64,000 nt of DNA from an uncultured Verrucomicrobia subdivision 3 bacterium (GTDB taxonomy: Bacteria > Verrucomicrobiota > Verrucomicrobiia > Limisphaerales > UBA11358), in the NCBI GenBank assembly GCA_903884535.1, contig CAISEZ010000072.1, positions 50,450-114,449 of the forward strand. The letters run 5' to 3'. Position 1 is the first letter of the stretch; each line of letters starts with the position of its first letter. Positions 24,979 through 33,613 of this stretch are shown one piece after another. The notes beneath the pieces were generated by a model, which made no database searches, was not told where the DNA came from, and saw only the letters and a list, made by a program, of their open reading frames with translations. The translations under genes and the position numbers were made by a program.

Positions 24979-26789
24979 TTCCCCACTCCTTCCAACAGCA
25001 AGCCGTTCGAAAAGTTACCGGAAAACTTCAGCGAACCGTCTTCGTTCCACTGTTTCGCCGGACCGTTGGCGACCAAACCGAAAAAGCCACGGTTCAAATC
25101 GCGAGCCGTCGGTTTGGAGTTCCAAGCTGATTCAAAATTTTTGTGCCCGTTCGGCCAGTATTGGGTCCAAATATCACAGTTATGCTTCAAATCATGCGAC
25201 CAGCTCCAAAGTTTTTTTCCATCCGCCGACCAGAAAATTTCCGCGCCGGTTTTGCGGCCGTTCTTGTAAATGCCCTCGTGCTGCTTCGCCCCGGACTCGT
25301 AAAAATCTGTTTCCTGGCCGTCGAGCAGGTAACGGCCATTCGGACAAATCCGGGCACTCCATTTTGAGCGGACTTTTCCGTTCGGATAATTTTCTGAAAA
25401 TTCTTTGATTATGCCGCCGGAATTTTCCGCAGCCACATCGCCCGCGTCTGAAAAAATCCATGCCTCGTTCAATTCGTAATGTAGGCACGGCTGCGACTCC
25501 GTCGTCAAAATGTGGATGACGCCGTTCGGTGCCTGCCGCGCGGTGACATAGCCCAGCGTGCCGTTCGTGCCGCGCTCGTGGTTCGGCAATTGCACCGGCA
25601 GCGTCTTGATGCGCCACGAAGTTCCATTGTTTGTCGAGAGCGCGACGAACGCACCGTTGCCAAAATTCCAGTTTGTCGGCGGCGGGCGGACGAGTTTGTG
25701 CAGGTAAGCATCGCTCACAAAAAACAAATTTCCATCGGCGAGCCTAATTAGCGACGGACGCTGTGCGCTGCCAAGCGGCGGAAACGGTGAAGCACTGCTG
25801 GTGGTCCAACTCGCCCCATAATTCGTCGAAATGTTTTCCGGTGACCAGCCGTTGACGCTCGCATTTTTACCGCCAATGGAAAGCAACCCGCCGCGTTCAT
25901 CCAGCGGCACGACTGCCGAATGCCGTCCGCCGGTGCGGCCGTCCATTTGCCGCCAGCGAACGCCCTTATCAGCGCTGCGCCAGAGAAAACTATGCGCGCC
26001 GTTGCCGTCCATCGCAAAATAGATCGCGCCGTCCCCGCCACGAAACGCGCTGGTGATGGGCTGCGCCTCAAATGATTTCGCGGGCTGGTCGAGTTGAGGA
26101 ATGGAAAGCGCCCACGTCGCGCCGTTGTCGGCCGAGGTCGCCATCTTGAACGGAATCCAATCCGACAAATACCGGCCACCGCCAAAAAAACGGAGCGTGC
26201 CGCGGTCATTCCAGAGCAAGCCGGACTGGTCGTTGAAATTTTCCGTTTTGAAAAACAGCTCCGGCAAATCCCATTCCTCCGCGCCGTAGCGCAGCCGCGC
26301 TTGAATAAATGAAGTGGAAACATCCGCCTCCGCCTTGCCCGGCGGGGTGCTGAAATAAACCGCGAGGCAATCGCCGTTCGGCAGGATTTCAAAGCCGGGG
26401 GAATGGTTGTGCGTGAACACCTGCGGATCCATGCCGGTCAGCGCGGCAAAATTGTTGGTTGAATTTTCCGGCGGAATCGGCAGCGCGAATCGCACGGTGA
26501 AATAAGGAATCTTTGCATCCGGCCCGAATTGCGCCGACCCCGTGCCTTGCTTCACCGCCGATTGGCTGAACGGCAGCGCGACCGGGTTGGATCGGTCCAA
26601 TGCCAGTTGAAGGCGATTGGTTCCATCAAAAACAGATTGCTCCGCACCCACCGCGAAACCGGCGGCGCGAATCAAAACCGCTTGATCGCCGGCGTTCGAT
26701 GTTGTCGGCACAAAAGCGCACGCCCCCGCCATCAGCGTCGTGCAGACGATGAGCCGGAACCGTGAAGCCGTGGCTGGATTCAAGTGCAT
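24975..26789 (-). CDS. Secreted BNR/sialidase-like propeller protein with C-terminal MORN-like repeats
   Basis: A 604-residue protein with a signal peptide (hydrophobic LIVCTTLMAGACAFV, end near SNA-GDQ). The middle is a six-bladed-propeller type sequence with BNR Asp boxes such as SADNGATW, SADKGVRW and STNNGTSW, as in exo-sialidase-like enzymes. From about residue 455 the sequence changes to MORN/YwqK-like repeats: YPNGKVRSKW, LLDGQETDFYESGAKQHEGIYKNGRKTG, YWPNGHKNFE and WNEDGSLKFSGNF. It is the first gene of operon C. The propeller may be a hydrolase or lyase for pectic side chains; sialic acid is not suggested by the neighbours. Confidence 0.8.
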   Translation of the reverse strand: MHLNPATASRFRLIVCTTLMAGACAFVPTTSNAGDQAVLIRAAGFAVGAEQSVFDGTNRLQLALDRSNPVALPFSQSAVKQGTGSAQFGPDAKIPYFTVRFALPIPPENSTNNFAALTGMDPQVFTHNHSPGFEILPNGDCLAVYFSTPPGKAEADVSTSFIQARLRYGAEEWDLPELFFKTENFNDQSGLLWNDRGTLRFFGGGRYLSDWIPFKMATSADNGATWALSIPQLDQPAKSFEAQPITSAFRGGDGAIYFAMDGNGAHSFLWRSADKGVRWRQMDGRTGGRHSAVVPLDERGGLLSIGGKNASVNGWSPENISTNYGASWTTSSASPFPPLGSAQRPSLIRLADGNLFFVSDAYLHKLVRPPPTNWNFGNGAFVALSTNNGTSWRIKTLPVQLPNHERGTNGTLGYVTARQAPNGVIHILTTESQPCLHYELNEAWIFSDAGDVAAENSGGIIKEFSENYPNGKVRSKWSARICPNGRYLLDGQETDFYESGAKQHEGIYKNGRKTGAEIFWSADGKKLWSWSHDLKHNCDIWTQYWPNGHKNFESAWNSKPTARDLNRGFFGLVANGPAKQWNEDGSLKFSGNFSNGLLLEGVGK

Positions 26790-26819
26790 TGGTTATTTGG
26801 GACAATTATTAATACCTCA

Positions 26820-26853
26820 TTTGGCGCGATTGAGTCATATTGAAAGCGCCAAA
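26820..26853. promoter_or_regulatory. Inverted repeat in the divergent operon C / operon D promoter region
   Basis: TTTGGCGC (26820-26827) and GCGCCAAA (26846-26853) form a perfect 8-bp inverted repeat with an 18-nt spacer in the 161-nt gap between the divergent first genes. It could be an operator for a shared regulator (for example the AraC protein of operon C) or a weak hairpin. No reliable -35/-10 pair was identified beside it. Confidence 0.35.
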
Positions 26854-26950
26854 CCATTTGAGAATAATGCCAAACAGTTCATCCGTCAAAAAATCCGCTT
26901 GCTTCTCCGGCCCGCAAAGCTGTTCTTTAGTCCCAGCAAAATCCCTGATT

Positions 26951-28390
26951 ATGAAAAGTGTCAAAAACCCGACGCCGTGTCTCGGCGTCATTTACGGCAA
27001 CCGCGATTTTTTTCCTGACCAGCTCGTCGCCGAGGCGCGGGCAGACATCGCCCAGCTTTTTGCCAAATATGGCATCAAGGCGATCCAGCTCGGCGAAGCC
27101 GATTCCAAACTCGGCGGCGTGGAGACGCACCACGACGCCCGCAAATGCGCCGAACTGTTCCGCCAGCAGGCGGACGAAATCAATGGCGTGCTGGTTGTGC
27201 TGCCGAACTTTGGCGACGAAAAAGGCGTAGCCGACACACTCAAAATGGCGAAACTCAACGTGCCGGTATTGATTCAGGGCTACCCGGACGACCTGAATAA
27301 ATTATCGCCGGCGCGCCGGCGCGATTCGTTCTGCGGCAAGATCTCCGTCTGCAACAACCTGGTCCAAGCTGGCATCAAGTTCACGCTTACCAGCAAGCAT
27401 GTGTCACACCCGACGTCCGACAGCTTCAAGCGCGACCTGCAAAAGTTCCTCGGTGTCTGTCGCGTGGTGAACGGCCTGCGCGGTGTTCGACTCGGCGCGG
27501 TCGGCGCGCGGCCGGGAGCATTCAACACGGTTCGTTACTCGGAAAAGATTCTGGAACGTCACGGCATCAGCGTGACCACGGTGGATTTGTCCGAGATCAT
27601 TGGCGCCGCAAACAAGCTCGATGCGAATGCGACGAGCGTTAAAAACAAATTATCCGAAATCACCGGCTACGCACCCGCGCCCGGCGTGCCGTCAGAAAAA
27701 CTTTTGCAGATGGCCAAGATGGGCGTGACGCTCACCGACTGGATGGACGCCAATCATCTTGATGCCACCGCGATCCAGTGCTGGACGAGCGTGCAGCAAA
27801 ATTTCGGCTGCAACGTCTGCACACTCATGAGCATGATGAGCGAGAAGTTTATGCCCAGCGCCTGCGAAGTTGACGTCACCGGCGTGCTCACGATGTATGC
27901 CATGCAACTCGCCGGCGGCACGCCCGCCGCGCTCGTGGATTGGAACAACAATTATGCGGACGATGACGACAAATGCGTGCTCTTCCATTGCGGCAACTGG
28001 GCGAAATCCTTCCTGCCCGACATCAAAATCTCCAACGCACCGATCCTCGGCAGTATTCTCGGCATTGAAAATACCTACGGCGCGCTCGACGGCCGCACGC
28101 CCGCCGGTCCGCTGACCTACGGCCGCATCACCACCGCCGATGCCGAGGGCAAAATCCGCTGCTACGTCGGCGAAGGCGAACTCACCAACGACAAGCTCGA
28201 CACCTTTGGCAACCGCGCGGTGGCCAAAGTGCCGAACCTGCAAAAAGTTCTGCGCCACGTCTGCGAAAAGGGCTTTGAACATCACGTTGTCATGACGCAA
28301 TCGCACTCGGCGGAAATTCTGGCCGAAGCGTTTGGGAATTATTTTGGGTGGGAAGTGCATCATCACAAGCCGTGCCACCATAAGCCGTGA
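26951..28390 (+). CDS. L-fucose/L-arabinose isomerase-fold sugar isomerase
   Basis: 479 residues from the ATG at 26951. The C-terminal half shows the family active site: Glu306 in SACEVDVTGVLTMYAMQL and Asp330 in AALVDWNNNYADDDD, followed by VLFHCGNWAKSF; these match the metal-binding Glu and Asp of fucose isomerase. Members interconvert aldoses and ketoses (L-fucose, D-arabinose and others) with Mn2+. It is the first gene of operon D and overlaps the transketolase N-half start as GTGA. With a kinase and a two-piece transketolase downstream, the substrate could be D-apiose (giving apulose) or a pentose; whether known apiose isomerases belong to this fold I cannot confirm. Confidence 0.85.
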   Translation: MKSVKNPTPCLGVIYGNRDFFPDQLVAEARADIAQLFAKYGIKAIQLGEADSKLGGVETHHDARKCAELFRQQADEINGVLVVLPNFGDEKGVADTLKMAKLNVPVLIQGYPDDLNKLSPARRRDSFCGKISVCNNLVQAGIKFTLTSKHVSHPTSDSFKRDLQKFLGVCRVVNGLRGVRLGAVGARPGAFNTVRYSEKILERHGISVTTVDLSEIIGAANKLDANATSVKNKLSEITGYAPAPGVPSEKLLQMAKMGVTLTDWMDANHLDATAIQCWTSVQQNFGCNVCTLMSMMSEKFMPSACEVDVTGVLTMYAMQLAGGTPAALVDWNNNYADDDDKCVLFHCGNWAKSFLPDIKISNAPILGSILGIENTYGALDGRTPAGPLTYGRITTADAEGKIRCYVGEGELTNDKLDTFGNRAVAKVPNLQKVLRHVCEKGFEHHVVMTQSHSAEILAEAFGNYFGWEVHHHKPCHHKP

Positions 28391-29235
28391 AATCGTCGTT
28401 AACTGATCAGGAATTGCAGCTCAAAGCCGTCGCGCTGCGCCGCGCGATGTTGCGGCTCATCGTCAATGCTGGCGCGGGCCACACGGGCGGCGGATTGTCC
28501 TGCTTGGATATCCTGAACGTTCTCTACAACCGTGTGCTTAATGTTTCCCCGCAGACGTTCACCAGCCCGACGCGCGATCGTTACGTCCAGAGCAAGGGCC
28601 ACTGCGTCGAGGCGCTCTACGCCGTGCTCGCGGACTGCGGATTTTTCCCCGCGGCGGATTTGGACACCGTCTGCCATTATCAATCGCACTACGTCGGCCA
28701 TCCCACGCGACACATTCCGGGCATCGAAATGAACACCGGCGCGCTCGGCCACGGCCTGCCTATCTGCATCGGCATGGCGCTTGCAGGGAAAATGGATTCC
28801 GCCAACTACCGCGTGTTCACGCTGCTCGGCGATGGTGAACTCGCCGAAGGTTCGAACTGGGAAGCCGGCCTCGCCGCCGCGCATTACAAGTTGGATAATC
28901 TCACCGCCATCATTGATCACAACACGCTGCAAATTTCCGGCCACACGCGCGATGTGATGAGCAACGATCCGCTCGATGAAAAATGGCGCGCTTTCGGCTG
29001 GGCTGTGAAAGTGGTGAGCGGTCACGACTACGCCGCGCTCACGGAAGCGTTGAGCCAGCCGGCGGAAATCGGCAAACCAACGTGCATCATCGCCAATACC
29101 ACGAAAGGCAAAGGCGTGAGCTTCATGGAAAATGTAGCCAAATGGCATCACGGCGTGCCGAGCGAAGCGGAATTGAAACAAGCACTGGCCGAACTCGATG
29201 CGGCGGAAGCAAAATTGAAAACTTCCGAAAAATGA
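28387..29235 (+). CDS. Transketolase N-terminal subunit (ThDP diphosphate-binding half)
   Basis: 282 residues from a GTG at 28387 that overlaps the isomerase stop. Transketolase pyrophosphate-domain features: NAGAGHTGGGLS (His32), SKGH (72), the GALGHGL loop (119-124) and the ThDP motif LLGDGELAEGSNWEA (147-161) with Asn179 in IIDHN. It lacks the pyrimidine and C-terminal domains, which lie in the gene at 29507. Split transketolases act in ordinary pentose metabolism in some bacteria, but also in the apulose-4-phosphate and sulfofructose routes. The two halves here are separated by a small membrane-protein gene, coupled on both sides by ATGA. Confidence 0.92.
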   Translation: MKSSLTDQELQLKAVALRRAMLRLIVNAGAGHTGGGLSCLDILNVLYNRVLNVSPQTFTSPTRDRYVQSKGHCVEALYAVLADCGFFPAADLDTVCHYQSHYVGHPTRHIPGIEMNTGALGHGLPICIGMALAGKMDSANYRVFTLLGDGELAEGSNWEAGLAAAHYKLDNLTAIIDHNTLQISGHTRDVMSNDPLDEKWRAFGWAVKVVSGHDYAALTEALSQPAEIGKPTCIIANTTKGKGVSFMENVAKWHHGVPSEAELKQALAELDAAEAKLKTSEK

Positions 29236-29510
29236 AACGCGCTTGTTACTGCAATTTGTGGAAGACAAAGCCGGATTCGTTGAGGCAACAAGGCATACCA
29301 GAAGGTTTTTGCGGAATGTGTCAAAAATGTGGCAAGCCGGGTCACGTCAGTCATTATCCAGGACCAGTTCCTTACACTGGTGCTTGGTGCGACAAACATT
29401 ATCAAATCCTAAGGTGGACATGGCCGTTTCGTATTCCACTACTTTGGCCGGTAATAATTTTATTCGTCTGGCTTGCATATAAATTCATTTCACCTTTTCT
29501 CCATTCATGA
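29232..29510 (+). CDS. Small zinc-ribbon-like membrane protein between the two transketolase genes
   Basis: 92 residues from the ATG at 29232. Its start overlaps the stop of the transketolase N half (ATGA) and its stop overlaps the start of the C half (ATGA), which strongly supports it as a real, translationally coupled gene. The N-terminal half is Cys/His rich: C5, C7, then CGMCQKCGKPGH (C27, C30, C33, H38), H41, and AWCDKHY (C53, H56), a likely zinc site. Residues 66-86 (FRIPLLWPVIILFVWLAYKF) form one transmembrane helix. I do not recognise a named family. It could be a membrane tether or metal-sensing partner for the transketolase or for the transporter encoded downstream. Confidence 0.75.
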   Translation: MKRACYCNLWKTKPDSLRQQGIPEGFCGMCQKCGKPGHVSHYPGPVPYTGAWCDKHYQILRWTWPFRIPLLWPVIILFVWLAYKFISPFLHS

Positions 29511-30505
29511 GCGCCCCCGCAACCTCCATGTTCACGCCTGCCGCGAAGGCGATGGCGGAAAAGCTCGACCTGAAAATGGGCCGCGCCAACCTTGAAGAAT
29601 TTGCCTCCACTTTGGAAGAACTGGCGAAGGCGAACCCGAACATCATCGCCGTCACCAGCGACTCACGCGGCTCAGGCAAACTCGCGCCGTTCGGCAAGGC
29701 ATTGCCCAAACAGATCGTCGAAGTCGGCATCGCGGAACAAAACCTCGTTGGCATCACAGCGGGTCTGGCCGCGTGCGGCAAAAAATCGTTCGGCGTTTCG
29801 CCCGGCTGTTTTTTGACGGCGCGCTCGTTGGAGCAAATTAAGAACGACATTTGTTACTCGGATGTTCCCGCCGTGCTGGTCGGCATCAGCTCTGGCGTTA
29901 GCTATGGCGCGCTGGGCACGACGCATCATTCCCTCCACGACCTCGCAGTCCTCCGCGCCATTAACAATCTTACCATCCTCGTTCCGGCGGATAATTTTGA
30001 ATCGCACCAGGCCATCCTCTTCGCGGCCAAGGCAACTAAACCTGCATTCGTCCGCTTCGGCAAAGCCGCGATGTTCAATCTGCACAAGCCGGAGACAAAA
30101 TTTGAAGCCGGCACGGCTATCACGTTGCGCGCAGGCAACGACGTCGCCTTCATCGCCACGGGTGAAACGGTGGTTCACGCGCTGCTGGCCGCCGGACAAT
30201 TGGCGGAACGTGGTTTGAATTGTCGCGTAATTTCCATGCACACCATCAAGCCGCTTGACACGGAAGCCATTCTCAAAGCCGGTCGCGAATGTCGCGCCGT
30301 CATCACCGTTGAAGAACATCTGGTTCACGGCGGCCTGGGCGAAGCGGTGGCGTCCACGCTATTGCAGGGGGGCGTTGGCAAGCCGTTCCGCATCGTCGGC
30401 ATTCCCGATGAGGAAACCGTTCCCGGCGCGCAGGCGGATATTTTCCGGCACTACGGCATCAGCATGGAAGGTTTGTGCGAGACGGCGGCCAAATTGCTGA
30501 AATAG
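29507..30505 (+). CDS. Transketolase C-terminal subunit (pyrimidine-binding half)
   Basis: 332 residues. The pyrimidine domain has VTSDSRGSGKL and the catalytic Glu77 in VGIAEQNLVGITAGLA, which activates ThDP in the partner subunit; SYGALGTTHHSLHDLAVLRA and the C-terminal domain with GETVVHALLAA and VEEHLVHGGLGEAV follow. It completes the enzyme with the gene at 28387. The predicted heteromer transfers a two-carbon (or, for apulose 4-phosphate, glycolaldehyde-type) unit to glyceraldehyde 3-phosphate. It ends one base before the FGGY kinase start. Confidence 0.92.
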   Translation: MSAPATSMFTPAAKAMAEKLDLKMGRANLEEFASTLEELAKANPNIIAVTSDSRGSGKLAPFGKALPKQIVEVGIAEQNLVGITAGLAACGKKSFGVSPGCFLTARSLEQIKNDICYSDVPAVLVGISSGVSYGALGTTHHSLHDLAVLRAINNLTILVPADNFESHQAILFAAKATKPAFVRFGKAAMFNLHKPETKFEAGTAITLRAGNDVAFIATGETVVHALLAAGQLAERGLNCRVISMHTIKPLDTEAILKAGRECRAVITVEEHLVHGGLGEAVASTLLQGGVGKPFRIVGIPDEETVPGAQADIFRHYGISMEGLCETAAKLLK

Positions 30506-30506
30506 C

Positions 30507-31985
30507 ATGAGCTTGATTCTCGCCATAGACCAAAGCACTTCGGCCACCAAGGCCATCCTTTTCGACGCGCGCGGCAACGTGCTGGACAAAGCCTCGCGTA
30601 ATCATCGGCAGATTTATCCCCAGCCCGGCTGGGTGGAACACGACGCCGAGGAGATTTGGAAAAATGTCCTTGCCGTTATTGGCGAAATTGCCAAGCACAA
30701 CCGCGCCCAACTCGCCAAGCTCGCCGCGCTCAGCATCACGAATCAGCGGGAAACGGTGCTCGTGTTCGATTGCAAAACCGGCAAGCCGTTGCACCACGCG
30801 CTCGTTTGGCAGGACCGCCGCGGCGACGCCATTTGTGCCAAGCTTCTCAAGCAAGGCCGCGGGCCGGGCGGGCTGCACAAAACCGGCCTGAAAATTGACA
30901 CCTATTTTTCCGCATCCAAAGTTCGCTGGCTGATTGAGAACAAACCTGCCATTGCGGCCAAGTTGAAAAGCGGCGACGCGGTCATTGGCACGATCGACAC
31001 GTATCTGGTTCATCGCCTCACCGGCGGGAAAGTTTTCGCCACGGATTTCACCAATGCCAGCCGCACCCTTATGTTCGACATCGGCAAGCTGAAATGGGAC
31101 GCGCAACTCTGCCAGCTCTTCAAAGTTCCGGCCGGAGCTTTACCCGAAGTCCGCGAAAGCGCAGCGCAGTTTGGCACGACGGACGCGAGCGGGTTGTTGC
31201 CAAAGCAAATTCCCATCGTCGGCGTGATGGGCGATTCACAGGCGTCACTTTTCGCACAGCGCTGCTATCAGACTGGCACGGCCAAGGCCACGTTTGGCAC
31301 TGGCACCAGCGTGTTGCTCAACATTGGCGATAAAATGCGCGTTTCTGAAAAAGGCGCGGTCACGGCGCTTGCTTGGGTTTGGCGCGGCAAGCCGACTTAC
31401 GCCTTCGAAGGCATCATCAATTTTTCCGCGGCGACGATTGAGTGGCTTAAAAATCAACTGGGCTTGATCCATGATGCCGGCGAAGTCGAGAAGCTCGCGC
31501 TCAGCGTGGCGGACAACGGCGGGGTTTATTTTGTGCCTGCGTTCGCCGGCTTGAGCGCACCGCATTGGTCGCCGGAGGCGCGGGCAGCCGTCGTGGGCAT
31601 GTCCGCGCACACAAACAAGGCACACCTCGTCCGCGCCGCGCAGGAAGCCATCGCGTATCAGATCCGCGACGTGCTCGACATGATGCGCGCGGATGCCAAA
31701 GTCGGTTTGAAGTCACTCCATTGTGACGGTGGTCCAACGAAAAATAATTTCATCATGCAGTTCACCGCTGACCTGACGCGGACGGAACTGAAAGTTTCCG
31801 ACGTCGCCGAAAGTTCTGCCCTCGGCGTGGCCATGCAGGGAATGCTGGGTCTCGGCATTTACAAATCTCTGAATGAACTCGCGAGACTGCCGCGCAAACA
31901 AAAACTTTTTAGGCCGCAAATGAAAGCCGCTGAAGCAAATAAACTTCACGCCGGCTGGAAGCAGGCGGTGCAACGTGTCCTGTGA
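30507..31985 (+). CDS. FGGY-family carbohydrate kinase (glycerol-kinase-like)
   Basis: 492 residues, the usual FGGY length. The ATP-binding N-terminus is [18 protein letters not shown]. Glycerol-kinase-like features include [45 protein letters not shown], the catalytic-loop [11 protein letters not shown] and the [17 protein letters not shown] segment. The closest known relatives by pattern are glycerol kinases, but the operon (isomerase, two-subunit transketolase, ABC uptake) argues for a ketose such as apulose. The gene is 1 nt downstream of the transketolase C half and 35 nt upstream of the binding-protein gene. Confidence 0.9.
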   Translation: MSLILAIDQSTSATKAILFDARGNVLDKASRNHRQIYPQPGWVEHDAEEIWKNVLAVIGEIAKHNRAQLAKLAALSITNQRETVLVFDCKTGKPLHHALVWQDRRGDAICAKLLKQGRGPGGLHKTGLKIDTYFSASKVRWLIENKPAIAAKLKSGDAVIGTIDTYLVHRLTGGKVFATDFTNASRTLMFDIGKLKWDAQLCQLFKVPAGALPEVRESAAQFGTTDASGLLPKQIPIVGVMGDSQASLFAQRCYQTGTAKATFGTGTSVLLNIGDKMRVSEKGAVTALAWVWRGKPTYAFEGIINFSAATIEWLKNQLGLIHDAGEVEKLALSVADNGGVYFVPAFAGLSAPHWSPEARAAVVGMSAHTNKAHLVRAAQEAIAYQIRDVLDMMRADAKVGLKSLHCDGGPTKNNFIMQFTADLTRTELKVSDVAESSALGVAMQGMLGLGIYKSLNELARLPRKQKLFRPQMKAAEANKLHAGWKQAVQRVL

Positions 31986-32020
31986 TTTTTGAAACAACAA
32001 CCAAACAAAATACCAAAACC

Positions 32021-32974
32021 ATGAAAACCAACTGGCTCAAACTGGCGCTGGCGATTGTGCTCACAACGGCGGCGCTGCTGTTCACCCAAAACTCCTCCGC
32101 GCAAGATGCGGCCAAACAAAAAATCGCCGTGGTGATCTCCACGATGAACAACCCGTGGTTCGTCGTGCTGGGCGAAACGGCCAAGGCCCGCGCCATCGAA
32201 CTCGGCTATGACGCGACAATTTTTGATTCACAAAACGACACGGCGAAAGAGGCGGCGCACTTTGAAAACCTTATCGCCGGTGGCTACAAGGCAGTGCTGT
32301 TCAATCCGACCGACGCCAATGGTTCGATCGCCAACGTGGAAAAAGCCAAGGCGGCCGGCATTCCGGTTTTTTGCATTGATCGCGAGATCAATTCCACCAA
32401 CGCCGCGACCGCGCAGATGCTGTCCGATAGTTATTCCGGCTGCGTGAAGCTCGGCCAGTATTTTGTAAAGACCGTCGGCAAGGAAGGCGAATACGCCGAA
32501 CTGCTCGGCATCGTCGGCGACAATAACACTTGGAACCGCTCGAAAGGTTTTCACAGCGTCGTGGACCGCTATCCCGGTTTGAAAATGGTCGCGCAGCAGA
32601 GCGGCGAGTTTGATCGCGCGAAGGGACTCGAAGTGATGGAATCCATGTTGCAGGCCCATCCGAACATCAAGGCCGTCTTCTGCGGCAACGACGCGATGGC
32701 CATGGGCGCCTATCAGGCGCTCGTCTCGGCGGGCAAAGATAAACAGGTGAAGGTTTTTGGATTCGACGGCGCAGACGATGTGGTGAAAGCCATCGCCGAA
32801 GGGAAAATTGTGGCGACGGGAATGCAGTTCCCGAAAAGGATGGCGCAGCAATCGGCTGAATTTGCCGACCAATATATCAAGGGCAAACGCGACTTTGCGC
32901 AAAAAATTCCTGTGCCGGTGGAAATCGTGACAAAAGAGAATGTCAGCAAATACGGCGATTACGGGAAAAAATAA
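32021..32974 (+). CDS. Sugar ABC transporter periplasmic substrate-binding protein (ribose type)
   Basis: 317 residues from the ATG at 32021, with a signal peptide ([20 protein letters not shown], end near SSAQDA). It is a type I periplasmic binding protein of the RbsB family: [66 protein letters not shown] and FGFDGADD are the standard ligand-cleft segments. It should deliver the operon D sugar to the permease at 33610. Six nt separate it from the DUF2291 gene. Confidence 0.92.
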   Translation: MKTNWLKLALAIVLTTAALLFTQNSSAQDAAKQKIAVVISTMNNPWFVVLGETAKARAIELGYDATIFDSQNDTAKEAAHFENLIAGGYKAVLFNPTDANGSIANVEKAKAAGIPVFCIDREINSTNAATAQMLSDSYSGCVKLGQYFVKTVGKEGEYAELLGIVGDNNTWNRSKGFHSVVDRYPGLKMVAQQSGEFDRAKGLEVMESMLQAHPNIKAVFCGNDAMAMGAYQALVSAGKDKQVKVFGFDGADDVVKAIAEGKIVATGMQFPKRMAQQSAEFADQYIKGKRDFAQKIPVPVEIVTKENVSKYGDYGKK

Positions 32975-32980
32975 CCCGCC

Positions 32981-33613
32981 ATGCGCGTCGTCCGCTGGTT
33001 CATCGCACTCGTGATTCTCGCCGGCATTTGCTGGTGGTTTCCGTTGTTTCACGTGGCCACGATGAAAACGGCAACGGCAGAAAAAGCGGCGGTGACATTC
33101 AACGCAACTGTGTTTGCCGAAACTTACTGGACAAACCAGTTGCTCGCTTCTTTCGCGAAAACAGTTAAGGCCGATTTGCTGTTGCCCGCAATCCAAGCCG
33201 ACTCAGGCGCCGCAAAAATAAAATTCGCCCGCAGCCTCGGCCTGAGTGCGAGCTATTTCTATTTCGTTTCCGGCAGCGGACACGTCGTCGCCGTTTCCGA
33301 TGACGAGGTTTCGCTGGCGATCATGCCAGCCAGCACGAACACCGAAGTCTCGCTCCAGACTGGCCTCGTCTTCGGTAACGCGCTGCGCGACGGCACGGGC
33401 TTGCTGAACACGAGCGACTATCCGAATTCACAGGATTTCAACGACATTTCTGCCGCGTTGAATCACCTCGTCGAAGCGCGCGTGTTGCCGAAACTACGTG
33501 AGCAGGCAAAGGTCGGTGCAAATATGTCTTTCGTCGGTTGCGCGGAAGTGGACGATGAAACCACCGACTTGAAACCGCTAAAAGTCATTCCGATTCAGAC
33601 CGAGGTTCAATGA
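32981..33613 (+). CDS. DUF2291 family protein
   Basis: 210 residues with one N-terminal membrane helix or uncleaved signal (VVRWFIALVILAGICWWFPLF). The periplasmic part has FAETYWTNQL and many small-residue stretches and matches the DUF2291 pattern. This family is known only by its constant place in ribose-type ABC sugar transporter operons, between the binding protein and the membrane genes; its role is not established. It overlaps the permease start (ATGA), where an RbsA-type ATPase gene would normally be expected. Confidence 0.8.
   Translation: MRVVRWFIALVILAGICWWFPLFHVATMKTATAEKAAVTFNATVFAETYWTNQLLASFAKTVKADLLLPAIQADSGAAKIKFARSLGLSASYFYFVSGSGHVVAVSDDEVSLAIMPASTNTEVSLQTGLVFGNALRDGTGLLNTSDYPNSQDFNDISAALNHLVEARVLPKLREQAKVGANMSFVGCAEVDDETTDLKPLKVIPIQTEVQ

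Noticed and set aside
28983..29231. Upstream extension of the small zinc-ribbon gene (175-codon frame)
   Set aside because: The first 83 codons lie inside the transketolase N-half in another frame; only the part from the ATG at 29232 has the Cys/His and membrane features and the ATGA couplings.
26951..31985. Sulfoquinovose sulfo-transketolase pathway as reading of operon D
   Set aside because: That route also uses a split transketolase, but I see no sulfoquinovosidase, sulfolactaldehyde reductase or sulfo-sugar exporter, and the FGGY kinase is not part of it. Kept only as an alternative.
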